Of a stretch of 17,913 nucleotides of DNA, positions 14,307 through 17,913 are shown piece by piece. The translations under genes were made by a program, and so were the position numbers. The notes under the pieces were generated by a model that worked only from the letters and a program-made list of their open reading frames with translations, had not been told where the DNA came from and ran no database searches. Origin of the DNA: Gammaproteobacteria bacterium (GTDB lineage Bacteria; Pseudomonadota; Gammaproteobacteria; UBA6429; Thiohalophilaceae); the NCBI GenBank assembly GCA_003233255.1, contig QILH01000147.1:1-17913 (forward strand), in the 5' to 3' direction. Each line of letters begins with the position of its first letter. Position 1 is the first letter of the stretch.

Positions 14307-15233
14307 ATGGATTTTTACTCTATAAGTCAGTGGATTTACCCATTACTCGATCTCATTGTCATGATCTTGTGTTTTAGTTTGCTTCGCAATACTGGAGGTA
14401 TTCTGTTGGGTGCTGGGTTTTTAACGTTATTCATTTCATCGCTTAGCTGGCCGGTAACTGAGATACTGGTAAGGAGGCTTAGCGAATCCGAGACGGATTT
14501 TTTTTACGATTTAAATAATTATATTGCATTCGGTGCTTATTTTGTTGCTGCGGTGCTGTTTATGTTTGGGGTGGTTATATTATCGGCCACGCTGCGAACG
14601 GATAATTCAGTAGGTCAGCCCTTGGTGCAAACAAGTAACGGTGACCCTTACCAGACGCCCGCATCGCATATAGAAATATCCGATGTTAGTAATGTAAACG
14701 GTTTCGGTAACATTCTATTGTATCTTATCCCCTATCTGGCAGGCATTGGTGTGATGGTTGTTGGATTCATTATAATGCTGGATTCATATAATTTAGACGT
14801 CGCGATCTTTATTATATTGTTGGCGGCGTTGCTGATTGTAGCAGGGTCAATATATTTATTAGTGATTATTTATCGGTTATGGACATTTATTATTGCTGAG
14901 TCGAACCGTCTTGGTCTGAGCCCTGCCATTCGCACGCCAGCTCGCGCCGTTGGATTTTTATTTATTCCATTGTTTAATTTTTACTGGATATTTTTGGTTT
15001 TTGGAAAAATGGCGGTTAATATTAATGCCATAGCCCGCCACCGCGGAGCAACTCTGCTAATGCCAGAAGGCTTAGGTAACACAATGCCAATATTGATTGT
15101 ATTAACAATAATACCTTATCTGGGTTCTCTAATCTCATTGATATTGGGTGTGGTGTTAGTACCCATATTTATCTCACAGGCCATGCGTATGAGTACGTCA
15201 TTGAGCCAGTTTAGCCAAACGGAGACGACTTAA
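14307..15233 (+). CDS. Uncharacterised multi-pass membrane protein
   Basis: I do not recognise a named family with certainty. The 308-residue protein has about seven hydrophobic segments, near residues 10-28, 30-50, 73-95, 134-157, 164-188, 213-235 and 259-290 (the last possibly two). A polar linker at about 97-132 is rich in Ser, Thr, Asp and Asn. The block ARAVGFLFIPLFNFYWIFLVFGKMA (212-236) resembles a membrane motif that I recall at the C-terminus of GYF_2/DUF4339-type and other undefined membrane proteins. Start ATG 14307 has an excellent AGGGAG site at 14295-14300. The gene follows the GST gene by 108 bp and ends 2 bp from the convergent M50 gene. A T8 run lies at 14498-14505. The inner-membrane location is inferred; the function is unknown. 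Confidence 0.85.
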   Translation: MDFYSISQWIYPLLDLIVMILCFSLLRNTGGILLGAGFLTLFISSLSWPVTEILVRRLSESETDFFYDLNNYIAFGAYFVAAVLFMFGVVILSATLRTDNSVGQPLVQTSNGDPYQTPASHIEISDVSNVNGFGNILLYLIPYLAGIGVMVVGFIIMLDSYNLDVAIFIILLAALLIVAGSIYLLVIIYRLWTFIIAESNRLGLSPAIRTPARAVGFLFIPLFNFYWIFLVFGKMAVNINAIARHRGATLLMPEGLGNTMPILIVLTIIPYLGSLISLILGVVLVPIFISQAMRMSTSLSQFSQTETT

Positions 15234-15235
15234 TT

Positions 15236-15886
15236 TCAACGCCCCTGATGTTTCCAGGCATACCAGAAGCCGAGCAGTGCGATAATGATCCAGATAATCA
15301 CCCAGAAAAGCTCTGGAACCATTGTGATTGAGGCCAGGATTGCGCCATCTCCCGAAGCTTGACCGTCCAATAAATAGGTCGGTGACTGTAATGCGCTTTG
15401 CATTACATAAATGCCTATGAACTGAGTCAGCGTGGTAATCCAGGCACCCAACGAAAATCTGGCCAGGGTAAATAAAAGTCCACCCATAATCACCAGAATT
15501 AAAATCGAAGTGAGATCTCGGGCCCACAGGATGGTGCTAATTCCAATCATGATGGTTAGCAACCATGCAATGATGTTTGCACGTCGACCGAGTGATTTGG
15601 CTGAAAGATATATTAATAAGCCCCAGGCGACTGCACCCGCATAACCAGCAAAAGAAATTAATAAACGCCAGCCACCCTGGTAATAACAAAGGCCGGAGCC
15701 ATCAGGACGCAGTTCGATCGAGATTACGCGACCACCGGTTAATATCGCGGCGAGGCCATGACTGATTTCGTGAAAATATACTTCAAGCCATTTGAAGGGG
15801 ACATGTAGAACAGGAATATAGGAGAGGCCATATGCCGTTAAAAAAAGAATAATAAACATTTGTTTACTGGTGACGAAGTTTCGCAT
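15236..15886 (-). CDS. M50B-like membrane zinc metalloprotease
   Basis: The 216-residue integral membrane protein carries HEISH (HExxH, 39-43), the zinc-binding and catalytic motif, in VYFHEISHGLAAILTGGRV, the usual M50/M50B context. A hydrophobic segment lies at 9-28, and several more occur between 75 and 210. A possible third zinc ligand is Asp180 in SGDGAILA. Such proteins are compact relatives of site-2 proteases and cleave within or beside membranes; the substrate here is unknown. It lacks the PDZ domain of RseP. The start ATG 15886 has a modest GGGGAA site. It lies 71 bp downstream of the ABC permease on the same strand and is probably cotranscribed with it. No terminator is seen before the convergent membrane-protein gene. 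Confidence 0.85.
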   Translation of the reverse strand: MRNFVTSKQMFIILFLTAYGLSYIPVLHVPFKWLEVYFHEISHGLAAILTGGRVISIELRPDGSGLCYYQGGWRLLISFAGYAGAVAWGLLIYLSAKSLGRRANIIAWLLTIMIGISTILWARDLTSILILVIMGGLLFTLARFSLGAWITTLTQFIGIYVMQSALQSPTYLLDGQASGDGAILASITMVPELFWVIIWIIIALLGFWYAWKHQGR

Positions 15887-15957
15887 AGGTTCCCCATGGG
15901 CGTGCTTATGTTTATTTATTAAAGGTGAGAGTTTATAACAAAGCCACTACAGTTGCA

Positions 15958-16968
15958 TCATTCCCAACGAAACATGACCGCACCTGCGAACAGGAAAATG
16001 ATGCTTTGGATTACTAATATAGTGATATGGTATGAGACATCTGCCAGCTTGGCACCATCGATCATGATCAAGCGTGCGGCCGTTGTGACATGGGTGAGGG
16101 GGAATATTTCAGCCAGTTGTTGTACGACAGGATTAGTGCCTTCCAGAGAAAACCAGACTCCGGATAGGAACATCATTGGCCAGCTCAGCAAGTTTAATAA
16201 ACCGCCAGCAGTCTCTTCACTGGTAATACGTGCGGCAACCAACAGGCCCAGGCTTATCATATTGATCGCACCCAGAGAAAATATAAAAAACAAACTTAAA
16301 TGTGAACCGTACATTGCATAGCCAATAAAATAATTTGTTGTATAGAAAATAAAGATTGTGATGAGTATGATCAATATCAATCGAGAGATGGCCTGTGCCG
16401 ATAAATATTCCAGGGCGGTGACGGGAGTAGCCTTTAATCTTTTTAACATACCATTTTTTCGGTAGCGAACAATAACATAACCAACCCCAAACAGAGCACT
16501 AAACATAATATTCATCGACAGGATGCCGGGTATAACCCAGTCAACATAACGAATTTCTTTTCCGCTTACGGTTTGTTTCTTAAATTTTAACGTTGTGCTG
16601 GAAAGTAACAATTTCTCAAGGAAGTAGCCATCGGCCGAGTCACTGTTTATCCAGTAACGAAGATTTTTACTGTCGATCAGCATTCCAAGTTGGTGCCGCT
16701 GCACCTTGGTAATTGCGTCATCAATATTATTGACATTAATAAAATCTGTGTAGCGAGTAGCAAGAAATTTCGTTAACGATTCAGTTGTTTCATTCTGAGT
16801 AATTATTCCCACTTTGTATTTCGTTGTGAATTCACCTGAGAATGCAAAGGAAAAGCCCGCTACGATTAAAATGGGCATGATAATATTCCAGCTCAAGGAG
16901 GAACGATCGCGGATAAATTCTTTATTGCGGGTGTGAATAAGGGTTAGTAATCGTTTTAGAGATATCAT
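15958..16968 (-). CDS. ABC-2 type exporter permease
   Basis: The 336-residue protein is the membrane subunit of an ABC-2 exporter. It has an N-terminal cytosolic stretch with FIRDRSSLSWNIIMPILIVAG, whose first membrane segment lies at about 27-45. A roughly 110-residue extracytoplasmic domain follows, then five membrane segments from about 147 to the end. Typical family blocks are WVIPGILSMNIMF, YRKNGMLKRLKATPVTALEYL (the coupling helix before membrane segment 3), GGLLNLLSWPMMFLSGVWFSLE and IFPLTHVTTAARL. This layout is that of drug, polysaccharide or lipid-type exporters of the YhhJ/NatB/DrrB group; the cargo is unknown. ATG 16968 is chosen over the preceding TTG codon. It lies 13 bp after the ATPase stop with no strong ribosome site, which suggests translational coupling. 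Confidence 0.92.
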   Translation of the reverse strand: MISLKRLLTLIHTRNKEFIRDRSSLSWNIIMPILIVAGFSFAFSGEFTTKYKVGIITQNETTESLTKFLATRYTDFINVNNIDDAITKVQRHQLGMLIDSKNLRYWINSDSADGYFLEKLLLSSTTLKFKKQTVSGKEIRYVDWVIPGILSMNIMFSALFGVGYVIVRYRKNGMLKRLKATPVTALEYLSAQAISRLILIILITIFIFYTTNYFIGYAMYGSHLSLFFIFSLGAINMISLGLLVAARITSEETAGGLLNLLSWPMMFLSGVWFSLEGTNPVVQQLAEIFPLTHVTTAARLIMIDGAKLADVSYHITILVIQSIIFLFAGAVMFRWE

Positions 16969-16981
16969 CAATTTAATTCGT

Positions 16982-17872
16982 TTAGGTGCGCAATTCTTTT
17001 CCGGTTAGCTCCAGAAAAAGGTCGTCTAAATTACGCGAACGGATATTTAAATTCGCTAAAGATACATTGCTCTCAATGAGTTTGCGTATCGTTAAATTCA
17101 CATCATTGGTAGTGATTTCAACTTTATTATTATGTTCTGTTAGTTCGAAGGAAAGTGCATTTGTTGCAGTTAAATCAGCTTTGGGTAACTGGATAATGAC
17201 ATCATTAAAATGGGCTGCTAAAAGGTTTTCCGGACTATCATGGGCGATGATTTTTCCGTGATCCATGATGGCAATCTCATCACACAGGGTATAGGCCTCA
17301 TCCATATAATGTGTCGTCAGGATTACAGTCTTTCCCGCGGCTTTAATGGTTTCGATTAAATTCCAAAAGTTACGCCTGGCTTGTGGATCCAGTCCGGTGG
17401 TCGGCTCATCTAAAAACAGGATATCAGGATCATTAACTAAGGCGATCGCCAGTAGTAGCCGTTGGCGCTGTCCACCAGAAAGCTTGCGATTATCCTGGTC
17501 TAAATAATCCTGTAAATTACACTGTTGGATGAGTTCATCTATATTTGCATTCTTGGTGTACAAATCTGAAAACATATTTAGTGTTTCGATTACGGATATA
17601 TAATCCTGTAACGCGGTCGACTGAAACATAATGCCCGCTTCAGTCTGAAATCGATTGCCAACCGGCTGACCTTTATAAAGGATCGTGCCAGAATCAGCAT
17701 CCTTGATCCCTTCGAGAATTTCGATGGTGGTGGTTTTCCCTGCACCGTTCGGACCGAGTAAACCCAGGCAACGTCCGGCATTGAGACTAAAACTCACATC
17801 ATCCACCGCCTTTACCGATGGGTAGTGCTTAATCAGATTCTGGATTTCGAGTAGTGCGGGCATGACGGGCAT
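16982..17872 (-). CDS. ABC exporter ATP-binding protein
   Basis: The 296-residue cytosolic nucleotide-binding subunit shows the full motif set: Walker A GPNGAGKTT (40-48), Q-loop Gln84 in IMFQSTALQ, signature LSGGQRQR (131-138), Walker B ILFLDEP (151-157), D-loop LDPQ and switch His188 in TTHYMDEA. The C-terminal 90 residues form the DrrA/CcmA-type extension ending in NLDDLFLELTGKELR, usual for ATPases paired with ABC-2 permeases. The permease starts 13 bp downstream. The start is ATG 17872; an ATG nine bases later (17863) is equally possible and neither has a ribosome site. The 41 bp to the right edge hold no recognisable promoter, so the true upstream neighbour is outside the window. Confidence 0.95.
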   Translation of the reverse strand: MPVMPALLEIQNLIKHYPSVKAVDDVSFSLNAGRCLGLLGPNGAGKTTTIEILEGIKDADSGTILYKGQPVGNRFQTEAGIMFQSTALQDYISVIETLNMFSDLYTKNANIDELIQQCNLQDYLDQDNRKLSGGQRQRLLLAIALVNDPDILFLDEPTTGLDPQARRNFWNLIETIKAAGKTVILTTHYMDEAYTLCDEIAIMDHGKIIAHDSPENLLAAHFNDVIIQLPKADLTATNALSFELTEHNNKVEITTNDVNLTIRKLIESNVSLANLNIRSRNLDDLFLELTGKELRT

Positions 17873-17913
17873 TTATTCGTATAAGTAGAACCAAGCCTAA
17901 CAGCAATGGTACC

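Noticed and set aside
14498..14505. T8 run in the membrane-protein gene as a slippage tract
   Set aside because: T runs of this length are common in A+T-rich DNA and nothing else suggests phase variation; noted only in the gene entry.
15432..16321. Plus-strand open frames across the M50 and ABC permease genes
   Set aside because: They lie opposite genes with clear family motifs and have no ribosome sites or recognisable protein features.

Overview
The window looks like a chromosomal segment of a gammaproteobacterium of moderate to low G+C. YaaA, HemN, YcgL, YcgN, BioA, RluA, PpnN and CnoX all resemble the proteobacterial, E. coli-like forms closely. The lone EF-G belongs to the second EF-G type found in Vibrio and relatives. 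No phage, transposon, CRISPR, rRNA or tRNA was seen. Most genes are housekeeping, so the less familiar material is in the accessory genes and intergenic regions.

Left part (1-5274): a truncated peroxide-stress gene yaaA (minus) diverges from hemN (anaerobic haem synthesis). After hemN come ycgL, adk (adenylate kinase with a Cys4 zinc-type lid), a strong terminator, and ycgN (cysteine-cluster protein). ycgL and ycgN lie near each other in E. coli; here adk sits between them. Facing ycgN tail to tail is an orphan exported PhnD-type binding protein. Its gene carries a G8 tract, and a near-consensus FNR-type box lies in its long upstream region.

Middle part (5275-11630): bioA (minus, more G+C rich than its neighbours) diverges from a stand-alone EF-G2 gene. 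The EF-G2 gene has a TATAAT promoter with a G+C-rich discriminator, a leader of roughly 140 nt that begins with a hairpin, and its own terminator. rluA (possibly leaderless), ppnN (nucleotide nucleosidase of the LOG family) and a small DUF5062-like gene follow on the plus strand.

Right part (11673-17913): an orphan LuxR/NarL-type response regulator (minus) has a perfect 22-bp palindrome just upstream of its start. It diverges from cnoX (thioredoxin-TPR chaperedoxin), whose stop overlaps the start of a glutathione S-transferase gene, suggesting a redox/proteostasis pair. An uncharacterised multi-pass membrane protein follows. On the minus strand, reading from the right edge, come an ABC exporter ATPase, its ABC-2 permease and an M50B-like membrane metalloprotease, probably one transcription unit.

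No clear new multi-gene system is visible. The best leads are the response regulator with its palindrome and altered phosphorylation pocket, the poly-G tract and FNR-like box at the binding-protein gene, and the ABC exporter-protease cluster. All assignments come from reading motifs and remembered family sequences; no searches were run.
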